A DNA stretch of 13,392 nt, taken from NCBI GenBank assembly GCA_002937555.1, contig PTKB01000041.1:1-13392 (forward strand). Direction: 5' to 3'. Below, piece by piece: positions 1-8,323 of the stretch; the first letter of the stretch is position 1; each line of letters starts with the position of its first letter. The notes under the pieces were generated by a model. It worked only from the letters and a program-made list of their open reading frames with translations, searched no databases and was not told where the DNA came from. The translations under genes and the position numbers were made by a program. The stretch is from Alphaproteobacteria bacterium MarineAlpha10_Bin2 (GTDB lineage: Bacteria > Pseudomonadota > Alphaproteobacteria > UBA828).

Positions 1-1
1 T

Positions 2-913
2 TCGGGAAAGGAAGTGATCGCCCGGCTGATCCACGAAAATTCCTACCGCCGCGGCGGGCCATTCGTCGTCGTCAATTCGGCGATGATGCGTCCGGACAGC
101 CTGGAAATTGAATTGTTCGGAACCGAGCAGGGCTATCCCGACGCCAATAGCCCGCGGCGGATCGGAACATTTGAGCGGGCGCATGGTGGCACCTTGTTCT
201 TCGATGAAGTGGCAGACATGCCGCTGGAAACCCAGGGCAAGATAGTCCGCGTCATACAGGAACAATCGTTTGAACGCGTCGGCGGCAGCGCCCGTGTCGA
301 AGTGGATGTGCGCGTTATCGCCGCCAGCAACCGGGATCTCGCCGAAGAAATTAGTGCCAAGCGGTTTCGCGAAGACCTATTCTACCGCTTGAACGTGGTT
401 CCCATCACGATGCCGGCGCTGCGCGATCGCCGCGAGGATATTCCCGAGTTGGCGCGGCACTTCATGAAGCGTGCGGCCGAATCATCCGGCCTGCCGCCGC
501 GCGAAATCGCTGACGACGCCATGGCCGTGCTGCAATCCTGCGAGTGGCCGGGCAATGTGCGTCAGCTTAGGAACGTCATTGAGTGGATGATGATCATGTC
601 ACCCGGCACCTCTAAGGACGTCGTGACGGCGGCGATGCTGCCGCCGGAACTGGGCGCCGCGGCGAGTGAAATGACGAGCAGCCAATGGACTGGAGAAATC
701 ATGGCGCTTTCGTTGCGCGATGCGCGTGAAGTGTTTGAGCGCGAGTATCTGTCGACCCAACTCAGCCGCTTCGGCGGCAACATTTCGCGCACCGCACAAT
801 TTGTCGGAATGGAGCGCTCCGCGCTGCATCGCAAACTGAAGGGCCTGAAAGTAACCGATACCGAGCGCCCGCGCGACCGCGCGCGGATGGGCGATGAGCT
901 GAACCGGCAGTGA
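2..913 (+). CDS. ntrX: NtrX-family response regulator (AAA+ and DNA-binding parts; 5' end outside window)
   Basis: Response regulator of the NtrY/NtrX two-component system, a cytoplasmic transcription factor linked to nitrogen and redox control in alphaproteobacteria. The gene enters the window already open: the first codons read S-G-K-E, the end of a Walker A motif, so the receiver domain and start lie upstream (an internal GTG at 14 is not the start). Visible are ELFGTE (bases 110-127), a Walker B GGTLFFDE (185-208), the FREDLFYRL segment (about 368-394), and a C-terminal Fis-type helix-turn-helix with SRTAQFVGMERSALHRKLKG, a signature I associate with NtrX. The GAFTGA loop that contacts sigma54 is replaced by GYPDAN at 131-148. 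The gene ends 19 bases before trkA. The NtrX rather than NtrC call rests on the HTH signature, the missing GAFTGA and the trkA-dat-hfq neighbourhood. Confidence 0.9.
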   Translation, partial: SGKEVIARLIHENSYRRGGPFVVVNSAMMRPDSLEIELFGTEQGYPDANSPRRIGTFERAHGGTLFFDEVADMPLETQGKIVRVIQEQSFERVGGSARVEVDVRVIAASNRDLAEEISAKRFREDLFYRLNVVPITMPALRDRREDIPELARHFMKRAAESSGLPPREIADDAMAVLQSCEWPGNVRQLRNVIEWMMIMSPGTSKDVVTAAMLPPELGAAASEMTSSQWTGEIMALSLRDAREVFEREYLSTQLSRFGGNISRTAQFVGMERSALHRKLKGLKVTDTERPRDRARMGDELNRQ

Positions 914-932
914 GCGAACGGAGCATCAGAAG

Positions 933-2309
933 GTGAGAGTAATCGTCTGTGGCGCCGGTCAAGTCGGCTCCAGCATTGCCCGTCAGCTCGCCGGGGAAGC
1001 GAATGACGTCACGGTGATCGACAACGATCCGGAGATCGTACATAAGCTCGCAGAAACGGCCGAAGTCCGCTGCCTGGTCGGCGGCGCCTCGCTGCCCGAC
1101 GTGCTCGACGAAGCGGGCGCAAAAAATGCCGATATGGTCATCGCCGTGACCTATTCGGACGAAGTCAACATGGTTGCGTGCCAAGTTGCGCATTCCATTT
1201 TTGGCGTGCCGGAAAAGATCGCCCGCGTGCGCAATCAGAGTTACCTGCTGCCGGCCTGGGCCGATCTCTACAGCCCGGACCATTTGCCGATCGACCTGAT
1301 CATATCGCCTGAAATAGAAGTCGCGCACGCGATTGAACGGCGGCTTCAAGTGCCGGGTGCGCTCGATATGCTACCGTTTGGCGATGGCCGGCTTCGCGTC
1401 ATCGCGGTACGCTGCCAGGATGGCTGTCCGATAGTCAACACGCCGCTCCGGCAACTGACTGAAATATTTCCCAACCTCAATATAGTCGTCCTCGGCATCA
1501 TGCGGGGCGACAAGTTGATCGTGCCGCGCGGCGACGATCAAATGCTGGTCGGCGACGAAGTGTACTTCGTTGCCGACAGCGAGCATGTCGAACGTTCGAT
1601 GGCGGTGTTCGGGCACGAGGAAAAGGAAGCGCGCCGCATGGTGATTGTCGGCGGCGGAAATATCGGCCTGTTTCTTGCGCGCGATCTGGAAGAAGCGCAT
1701 CCCGAGCTCAATCTCAAGATCATAGAAGTGAGCGCCAAGCGCGCGCAATTTCTGGCGGAGAATCTGTCCCGCACCACCGTCATCCACGGCGATGCGCTGG
1801 ACAGCGATATTCTGACCGAAGTGAATATCGCCATGACCGAAGCCGTGATCGCGGTGTCGAACGATGACGAGGTGAATATTCTGGCCTCGCTCCTCGCCAA
1901 GCGCGCCGGTTGCCAGCGCGCCATTACCCTGGTGAACAGTTCAAATTATGCGCCGCTCATGGGCACCCTCGGTGTCGATGTCGCGGTCAGCCCGCGTGAA
2001 TCGACTGTCTCCACCATTCTGCAACGAATCCGGCGCGGGCGGATCTTGGGCATTCAATCGATCCGTGACGGGTTGGCGGAGATCGTCGAGGCCGAGGCGC
2101 TGGAAACATCGCCCTTGGTCGGCAAGCCGCTCAACGAAATCAAATTGCCGAGCGGGATTCTGATCGGCGCGATCTTACGCGACGGTGAAGTCATCATTCC
2201 GCGCGGCGACAGCGTCATCGCCGTTCATGACCGGGTCGTGGTGTTCGCCGCCGCATCGGCGGTCAAAAAGCTCGAAAAATTGTTTGCCGTCAGTCTCGAG
2301 TTCTTTTGA
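933..2309 (+). CDS. trkA: Trk system potassium uptake protein TrkA
   Basis: Peripheral cytoplasmic subunit that binds NAD(H)/nucleotides and gates the TrkH/TrkG potassium channel. The 458 residues equal the usual TrkA length. It has two tandem RCK units. The first Rossmann fold opens with CGAGQVG (residues 6-12) and the acidic VIDND (28-32), followed by a TrkA-C domain around 145-228. The second begins near residue 235 with VIVGGGNIG and carries HGDALD, followed by a second TrkA-C domain at about 370-455. The start is GTG at 933, preceded by GGAG at 920-923 with good spacing; the fold begins immediately at residue 2, so no longer start is expected. The stop codon TGA is embedded in the GAGGA ribosome-binding site of dat, suggesting cotranscription. 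No trkH or trkG is in the window. Confidence 0.95.
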   Translation: MRVIVCGAGQVGSSIARQLAGEANDVTVIDNDPEIVHKLAETAEVRCLVGGASLPDVLDEAGAKNADMVIAVTYSDEVNMVACQVAHSIFGVPEKIARVRNQSYLLPAWADLYSPDHLPIDLIISPEIEVAHAIERRLQVPGALDMLPFGDGRLRVIAVRCQDGCPIVNTPLRQLTEIFPNLNIVVLGIMRGDKLIVPRGDDQMLVGDEVYFVADSEHVERSMAVFGHEEKEARRMVIVGGGNIGLFLARDLEEAHPELNLKIIEVSAKRAQFLAENLSRTTVIHGDALDSDILTEVNIAMTEAVIAVSNDDEVNILASLLAKRAGCQRAITLVNSSNYAPLMGTLGVDVAVSPRESTVSTILQRIRRGRILGIQSIRDGLAEIVEAEALETSPLVGKPLNEIKLPSGILIGAILRDGEVIIPRGDSVIAVHDRVVVFAAASAVKKLEKLFAVSLEFF

Positions 2310-2324
2310 GGATACCAAGCGATC

Positions 2325-3188
2325 ATGTCGAGAATAGCCTATGTCAACGGCCAGTATGTTCCGCATGCCGAGGCGCAGATCCATGTCGAGGACCGCGGCT
2401 ATCAATTTGCCGACGGTGTCTACGAAGTGGCTGCCATCTTCCGCGGCCGGATAATCGACGAAGACGGACATCTGGTGCGCCTCAAACGCTCGCTCGACGA
2501 GTTGGATATGGCGATGCCGATGCCGGATCGGCCGTTCGCGGCGGTGTGCCGCGAGACCCTCAGGCGCAACCGCGTTCAGGATGGCATTATCTATATCCAG
2601 GTTTCGCGCGGCGTGTCGCGCCGCGATCATCCTTTTCCGGAAGATGTGAAGCCGGCGCTGGTAATGACCGCGCGCGCGGTCGATTGGCCCGCCAACGCGG
2701 ATGACGATACCGGCGCCGAGGTCGTCAGCATTGCCGATATCCGATGGCTGCGGCGCGATGTGAAATCGATATCCCTGCTGCCCAACGTCCTCGCCAAACA
2801 GGAGGCGCGCGAGAAGGGCGCCTATGAGGCCTGGCTCATCGACGCGGACGGCATGGTGACCGAGGGGTCATCGACAAATGCCTGGATTGTCGACGATGAC
2901 GGCAAGGTCGTGACCCGCCAGTTGGATCATAATATATTAGGCGGCATCACCCGTTCGACGGTGATCAAGCTCGCGCGCGAGAACGGTATCGAAGTCGTCG
3001 AGCGGCCATTCTCTTTGGCTGAAGCGCTAGCGTCGCCCGAAGCTTTCCTCAGCAGTACGACGTCCTTCGTGCGCGGCATCATCGGCATCGATGGTAGCGT
3101 GATCGGCGACGGCGCGCCGGGTCCGGTCACCCGCCGATTGCGCGGCCTTTACCTCGATTACTGCCGCGGCGCAGGTGTAAACGAATAA
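2325..3188 (+). CDS. dat: D-amino acid aminotransferase (fold-type IV PLP enzyme)
   Basis: PLP-dependent transaminase that moves the amino group between D-amino acids (for example D-alanine) and 2-oxo acids, supplying or recycling D-Ala and D-Glu for peptidoglycan. The 287-residue length fits the family. RGYQFADGVYEV (residues 24-35) is the typical N-terminal signature. The probable PLP Schiff-base lysine is Lys147 in RRDVKSISLLPN, and TEGSSTN (179-185) includes Glu180, equivalent to the glutamate that contacts the pyridine nitrogen in the family. GGITRSTVI (206-214) is a further class-IV motif. The ATG at 2325 has GAGGA at 2308-2312. Class-IV enzymes are hard to separate by sequence alone: a branched-chain aminotransferase or aminodeoxychorismate lyase is possible, but the trkA-dat-hfq order is standard for the D-amino acid enzyme. 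Confidence 0.88.
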   Translation: MSRIAYVNGQYVPHAEAQIHVEDRGYQFADGVYEVAAIFRGRIIDEDGHLVRLKRSLDELDMAMPMPDRPFAAVCRETLRRNRVQDGIIYIQVSRGVSRRDHPFPEDVKPALVMTARAVDWPANADDDTGAEVVSIADIRWLRRDVKSISLLPNVLAKQEAREKGAYEAWLIDADGMVTEGSSTNAWIVDDDGKVVTRQLDHNILGGITRSTVIKLARENGIEVVERPFSLAEALASPEAFLSSTTSFVRGIIGIDGSVIGDGAPGPVTRRLRGLYLDYCRGAGVNE

Positions 3189-3190
3189 TC

Positions 3191-3237
3191 GCCACGGCGC
3201 CGGAAAGGTCGTTCGAAGCCGATTTCGGGCCCGTGGC
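3191..3237 (+). other. Imperfect hairpin just after dat
   Basis: GCCACGG at 3191-3197 is perfectly complementary to CCGTGGC at 3231-3237. Inside it, 3200-3206 pairs with 3223-3229 apart from one G-G mismatch, and 3207-3208 can pair with 3219-3220. It begins two bases after the dat stop codon. No run of T follows, so it is not a standard intrinsic terminator; it could be an mRNA 3'-end stabiliser, a processing site or chance structure in GC-rich DNA. Confidence 0.35.
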
Positions 3238-3293
3238 AGCCCAAAATATCGGGTTCGCTCCGGATAATTTTACTGCGTCGTGCGGCCAATTGT

Positions 3294-3323
3294 TTGTCGC
3301 TGCGGCGGAAACACCCATATAGT
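3294..3323 (+). promoter_or_regulatory. Candidate housekeeping promoter for hfq
   Basis: TTGTCG at 3294-3299 and TATAGT at 3318-3323 are separated by 18 bases, a plausible -35/-10 pair in the AT-rich middle of the dat-hfq spacer. It would give an hfq leader of roughly 105 bases. This is pattern matching only; hfq may also be read from transcripts entering through dat. Confidence 0.35.
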
Positions 3324-3377
3324 TAATTAATGAAGCAGGGAAATTCGGCGCCCAGTGTAAATAGTGCGCGCCGTTTT

Positions 3378-3400
3378 GGCTCGAATAATAGGCTCGAGCC
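3378..3400 (+). other. Hairpin in the hfq leader
   Basis: GGCTCGA at 3378-3384 can pair with TCGAGCC at 3394-3400 around a 9-base AT-rich loop. The 3' part, GGCTCGAGCC (3391-3400), is also a perfect 10-base palindrome, so it could act as a DNA site instead. It ends 22 bases before the hfq ribosome-binding site GGGGGA (3423-3428), and the bases after it are purine and A-rich. A role in control of hfq translation is inference. Confidence 0.35.
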
Positions 3401-3435
3401 CCAATAAAGGCAGAAAAGAAGCGGGGGAATAAGCC

Positions 3436-3696
3436 ATGCCTAGCGACAAATCCCAAAATCTTCAGGACGTGTTTCTAAATCACGTTCGCAAAGTTAAAAT
3501 GCCGGTCACGATTTTTTTGGTGAACGGCGTAAAGCTGCAGGGCGTTATCACATGGTTCGATAACTTTTGTGTCCTGCTGCGGCGCGATAACCATTCGCAA
3601 CTGGTCTACAAACACGCCATTTCTACGGTGATGCCCGGCCAGCCGGTTCAGCTCTTCGAATCAGGCGGCGAGGAGGATGAGGTTGACGATGATTAG
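3436..3696 (+). CDS. hfq: RNA chaperone Hfq
   Basis: Sm-like hexameric RNA-binding protein that pairs small RNAs with mRNAs and affects mRNA stability and translation. The 86 residues show a complete Hfq core: QNLQDVFLNHVRK at the N-terminus (residues 7-19), the Sm1 strands with VTIFLVNGVKLQG (24-36), FDNFCVLL (41-48), and the Sm2 motif YKHAIST (58-64) that lines the proximal U-binding pore. The tail is short and acidic (EEDEVDDD), like the acidic tip known from other Hfq proteins. The ATG at 3436 sits seven bases after the strong GGGGGA at 3423-3428. It lies between dat and hflX as in many alphaproteobacteria. Hfq often regulates its own mRNA, and the leader hairpin is a candidate site. Confidence 0.98.
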   Translation: MPSDKSQNLQDVFLNHVRKVKMPVTIFLVNGVKLQGVITWFDNFCVLLRRDNHSQLVYKHAISTVMPGQPVQLFESGGEEDEVDDD

Positions 3697-3776
3697 GAAC
3701 ACTTCCCATTTCCTCTAACACCGCGAGCTCACGAATTAACGCTACGCCGACCATAGCTTGCGTCATTCATCCGGAA

Positions 3777-5087
3777 TTGCCGCCGCAAAAGCGGCGCAAC
3801 GGCGCCACCAATAGCGGGCGGCCGACAGCAAACCACATCGTTGCGGCGCGTGACAGCGAGGCACGGCTGGAAGAAGCCGTCGGTCTCGCCGGTGCCATCG
3901 GGCTGGAGATCGCTTATTGCGCCGTCGTAACGATACCGCGCGTCCGCCCGGCAACCTTGTTCGGCTCCGGAAAAGTGGTGGAGATTGGCGAGATCGTTGG
4001 CGAACATCATGCCGCCATCGTGATTGTCGATGGCGCGCTCAGCCCGGTGCAGCAGCGCAACCTGGAGCGCGCCTGGGATTGCAAAGTCATCGACCGAACG
4101 GCGCTCATTCTTGAAATATTCGGCGCCCGGGCGCGCACTCGCGAGGGTAAATTGCAAGTCGAATTGGCGGCTCTTTCATACCAACGCAGCCGTTTGGTGC
4201 GATCCTGGACCCATCTCGAGCGCCAACGCGGCGGCTTCGGCTTCCTCGGTGGACCGGGCGAAACGCAGATCGAAGCGGACAGACGTCAGCTTCGCGACCG
4301 TATCGCCCGGCTGAAGCGCGAGTTGAACGATGTCGCGCGCACGCGCTCGCTGCACCGGGCGGCGCGCCAACGCGTGCCTTATCCCGTGGTCGCACTGGTC
4401 GGCTACACCAACGCCGGCAAATCGACCCTGTTCAATCGCTTGACCGGTGCGGAGGTGGATGCGCGGGACCAGGTGTTCGCGACCCTCGATCCCACTATGC
4501 GGACATTGAAGCTGCCGTCTCGCCGCCAGGTCATTCTTTCTGATACGGTTGGGTTCATCTCGGATCTTCCGCACGATCTCGTGGTCGCCTTTCGCGCGAC
4601 CTTGGAAGAGGTCAGCGAGGCCGATCTCATTCTCCATGTTCGCGACATTTCGCACTCCGCGACGGCGCAACAGCGCCGCGATGTTCATACGGTTCTCGCC
4701 GAAATTGGGCTGGAAGAAAAAGTCAAAGCCGGGCTGGTAGAAGTTCACAACAAGATGGATTTGCTCGATTCGGAAACCCGCGGCTGGCTCAGCGCGGCGG
4801 CCGGGCAGGGCACGTCATGTGCGGCAATTTCGGCGCTCCGCGGTGAGGGCCTTGAGCCTCTCCTGAAGCTGATCGACCGCGAACTATCCGCCGGTCGGCG
4901 CATCTTGACGCCCAAGATCGATCTCGCCGACGGTGCGACTATCGCGTGGCTCTATCGTCATGGCGAGGTGCTGAACAGATCCGATGACGACAGGTTCGCC
5001 CATTTTCGGGTGAGCCTGACTCCGGCCGACGCGGAACGTCTGGGTCGGCGCCGAAGAACCGGCCCTAAGGGCCAAATACTGCCGTAA
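3777..5087 (+). CDS. hflX: GTPase HflX (ribosome-associated); true start probably upstream
   Basis: HflX binds the 50S subunit and splits stalled ribosomes in heat or antibiotic stress. Counting from the TTG at 3777 (436 residues), the HflX N-terminal domain is visible with RPATLFGSGKVVEI (57-70) and SPVQQRNLERAW (89-100), then SRLVRSWTHLERQRGG and a coiled stretch to about 195. The TrmE-Era-type GTPase domain has G1 GYTNAGKS (209-216), a G2 threonine in FATLDPT (234-240), G3 DTVG (256-259), G4 NKMD (325-328) and G5 SAL (352-354). TTG 3777 is the only standard start in frame, yet codons just upstream read ACVIHPE, which resembles the usual HflX N-terminus. The frame stays open back to 3693, so a rare start such as ATT at 3735 is possible. 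No ribosome-binding site is well placed for TTG 3777. Confidence 0.94.
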   Translation: MPPQKRRNGATNSGRPTANHIVAARDSEARLEEAVGLAGAIGLEIAYCAVVTIPRVRPATLFGSGKVVEIGEIVGEHHAAIVIVDGALSPVQQRNLERAWDCKVIDRTALILEIFGARARTREGKLQVELAALSYQRSRLVRSWTHLERQRGGFGFLGGPGETQIEADRRQLRDRIARLKRELNDVARTRSLHRAARQRVPYPVVALVGYTNAGKSTLFNRLTGAEVDARDQVFATLDPTMRTLKLPSRRQVILSDTVGFISDLPHDLVVAFRATLEEVSEADLILHVRDISHSATAQQRRDVHTVLAEIGLEEKVKAGLVEVHNKMDLLDSETRGWLSAAAGQGTSCAAISALRGEGLEPLLKLIDRELSAGRRILTPKIDLADGATIAWLYRHGEVLNRSDDDRFAHFRVSLTPADAERLGRRRRTGPKGQILP

Positions 5088-5121
5088 ATTCAAAAGTTTA
5101 CCCGGCGTTTCAGCTATCCGG

Positions 5122-5151
5122 TTGACACGACCTAGCTTGGGTCCCTATATA
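5122..5151 (+). promoter_or_regulatory. groESL promoter
   Basis: TTGACA (5122-5127), a perfect -35 hexamer, and TATATA (5146-5151) are 18 bases apart, directly before the CIRCE operator. The overlapping CCCTATAT (5143-5150) also resembles the -10 region of alphaproteobacterial heat-shock (RpoH) promoters, so both sigma factors might use it. Transcription should start close to or within the operator. Confidence 0.8.
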
Positions 5152-5155
5152 GCGC

Positions 5156-5182
5156 CTAGCACTCATCGGCGCGGAGTGCTAA
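5156..5182 (+). promoter_or_regulatory. CIRCE operator (HrcA binding site)
   Basis: CTAGCACTC (5156-5164), a 9-base spacer, then GAGTGCTAA (5174-5182). It matches the CIRCE consensus TTAGCACTC-N9-GAGTGCTAA at 17 of 18 arm positions, with only the first base changed. It sits four bases after the -10 hexamer, over the expected transcription start, the classical position for HrcA repression that is relieved on heat shock. hrcA itself is not in the window. Confidence 0.95.
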
Positions 5183-5214
5183 TAACCGCGCCGAGAGTTC
5201 GAAAAACATAAATC

Positions 5215-5230
5215 CGAGGCTCTCGCCTCG
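5215..5230 (+). other. Hairpin in the groES leader
   Basis: CGAGGC (5215-5220) and GCCTCG (5225-5230) form a perfect 6-bp stem with a TCTC tetraloop, 11 bases before the groES ribosome-binding site GGGAG (5242-5246). CTCTCG (5220-5225), which covers the loop, is also complementary to CGAGAG at 5192-5197, so two mutually exclusive folds exist. Function unknown; it could stabilise the mRNA or tune translation. Confidence 0.4.
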
Positions 5231-5253
5231 CAAACACTGGTGGGAGATACACC

Positions 5254-5541
5254 ATGAATATCAGACCGTTACAAGATCGTGTCCTGGTCCGCCGCATCGA
5301 TGTGGACGAGAAAACCACGGGCGGCATCATCATTCCCGATTCCGCTCAGGAAAAGCCGTCCGAGGGCGAAGTGCTTTCCGTTGGGCCCGGTGACCGGGAC
5401 GAGAACGGCAAGGTTCATTCTTTGGACGTGTCGAAGGGCGACCGCATTCTGTTCGGTAAGTTCTCCGGCACCGAAGTCAAGCTTGATGGTGAGGAACTGC
5501 TCATCATGAAGGAATCCGACATCATGGGAATCATTCAGTAG
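5254..5541 (+). CDS. groES: Co-chaperonin GroES
   Basis: Heptameric 10-kDa lid of the GroEL folding chamber, cytoplasmic. The 95-residue length is standard. PLQDRVLVRR (residues 5-14) is the family signature. The mobile loop EKTTGGIIIPDSAQEKP (19-35) contains the hydrophobic III triplet (25-27) that docks on the GroEL apical domain. The C-terminus has KFSGTEVKLDGEELLI and ends ESDIMGIIQ. The ATG at 5254 has GGGAG at 5242-5246. It is the first gene of the CIRCE-controlled operon; groEL begins 15 bases after its stop codon. Confidence 0.98.
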   Translation: MNIRPLQDRVLVRRIDVDEKTTGGIIIPDSAQEKPSEGEVLSVGPGDRDENGKVHSLDVSKGDRILFGKFSGTEVKLDGEELLIMKESDIMGIIQ

Positions 5542-5556
5542 GGCAGGTGAAACACC

Positions 5557-7293
<1,737 letters not shown>

Positions 7294-7332
7294 CGCCGGT
7301 CGATCATTCGCCCGCAAGCAATTTCGAGATAG

Positions 7333-7364
7333 GGACCCGCATTTGGCGATGCGGGTCCTTTTTT
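7333..7364 (+). terminator. Intrinsic terminator of groESL
   Basis: GGACCCGCAT (7333-7342) and ATGCGGGTCC (7349-7358) form a perfect 10-bp stem with a 6-base loop, followed directly by six T (7359-7364). It lies 40 bases after the groEL stop. Read on the minus strand it lacks a T-run, so it should terminate groESL but is not a standard terminator for the converging mazG. Confidence 0.95.
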
Positions 7365-7387
7365 ATGACTGGTAGCGGGGAGGGGGC

Positions 7388-8188
7388 TTAGTCTTGTTCT
7401 TTCTTAACCCGTTGCCAAATTTGCTCGAGCGCCGCCAACGACATCTGTTCCGGCTTCCGGTTCTCGTCCCGAACCAGCGATTCGAGGCGGCGGAAACGTC
7501 TGTCGAACTTTGCGTTTGCCTGTCTCAACGCGCTTTCGGCGTCGATTCCCATATGCCGAACCAGATTGACGCAAGCGAACAGCAGATCGCCGCATTCAAG
7601 GCTGAGCTTCTCGTTCTGGGCGCCATCCGCGCCGGCTTCTGCCACTTCGGCCAATTCTTCGGCGATTTTCTCGACCACCGGTGCCATATCGTGCCAATCG
7701 AAGCCCACCCGTGCCGCACGTTTTTGCAGCTTTTCCGCGCGCATGAGAGCGGGGAGGGCCAAGGCGATACCGTCTAGCGCACTTGCTGGCGTTTTATTCT
7801 CATCGGCCCGCGCATTGCGCTCGTTGGCCTTCTGCGTTTCCCAAGCCAAGCTTTGTTGATCCGCATCGTCGATTTCTGTATCTGCGAACACATGCGGATG
7901 CCTGCGGATCATCTTTTCCGAGATGCCCGCCGCGACATCGTCGAAATCGAACGCCCCGGCTTCACGCGCCATTTCGGCGTGATAGACCACTTGTAGGAGG
8001 AGGTCGCCCAACTCATCGCGCAGCGCATCCATGTCGGAATCCTGAATCGCCTGCGCAACCTCATAGGCTTCTTCGATGGTGTAGGGCGCTATTGATGCGA
8101 AGTCCTGTTCGATATCCCACGGACAACCGTTTTCTCGATCCCGGAGGCGGGTCATCACAGTCAACAAGTTGCCGATTATTTCACTCAT
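7388..8188 (-). CDS. mazG: Nucleoside triphosphate pyrophosphohydrolase MazG
   Basis: Hydrolyses (d)NTPs, probably damaged or non-canonical ones, to NMP and pyrophosphate; in E. coli it also lowers ppGpp during starvation. The 266 residues match the usual two-domain MazG length. CPWD (22-25) and RRHPHVF (95-101) are typical. Domain 1 has the metal-binding IEEAYE (38-43) and DELGD (58-62) helices; domain 2 repeats this with EELAEV (177-182) and LECGD (197-201). I chose the ATG at 8188 because AAGGA lies just upstream at good spacing; an in-frame ATG at 8215 would add nine residues of no family character. It converges on groEL and is separated from the upstream MBL gene by an AT-rich spacer, so it may have its own promoter. 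Confidence 0.95.
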   Translation of the reverse strand: MSEIIGNLLTVMTRLRDRENGCPWDIEQDFASIAPYTIEEAYEVAQAIQDSDMDALRDELGDLLLQVVYHAEMAREAGAFDFDDVAAGISEKMIRRHPHVFADTEIDDADQQSLAWETQKANERNARADENKTPASALDGIALALPALMRAEKLQKRAARVGFDWHDMAPVVEKIAEELAEVAEAGADGAQNEKLSLECGDLLFACVNLVRHMGIDAESALRQANAKFDRRFRRLESLVRDENRKPEQMSLAALEQIWQRVKKEQD

Positions 8189-8323
8189 GGCTGATTCCTT
8201 AAATGCGCATAACATATATTATGGTAAATTATCGTTTATTATGTAACATTAAATAATAGATATAAACATCTGTTTTTGTGCAATTATACTCACGCATAGT
8301 TTTTCCAATATTTCGCTTCTCCG
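8189..8323 (-). promoter_or_regulatory. AT-rich spacer, probable mazG promoter region
   Basis: Bases 8201-8310 contain only 26 G or C in 110 (about 24%), far below the flanking genes. On the minus strand a perfect TATAAT occurs at 8288-8283, but the best -35-like match (TTGGAA) is only 14 bases from it, so no single promoter can be fixed. No ORF, clear terminator hairpin or RNA gene is visible here. The spacer breaks an otherwise tightly packed minus-strand series. Confidence 0.45.

Noticed and set aside
762..1349. Minus-strand open frame of 195 codons opposite ntrX and trkA
   Set aside because: It is antisense to trkA's conserved Rossmann fold and has no family features of its own.
3127..3456. 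Minus-strand open frame spanning the dat-hfq spacer
   Set aside because: It overlaps both flanking genes and the hfq control region and shows no recognisable motif; judged a chance open frame.
7333..7364. Bidirectional terminator serving both groEL and mazG
   Set aside because: The stem is perfect, but a T-run exists only on the plus-strand side; on the minus strand no T-run follows the stem.
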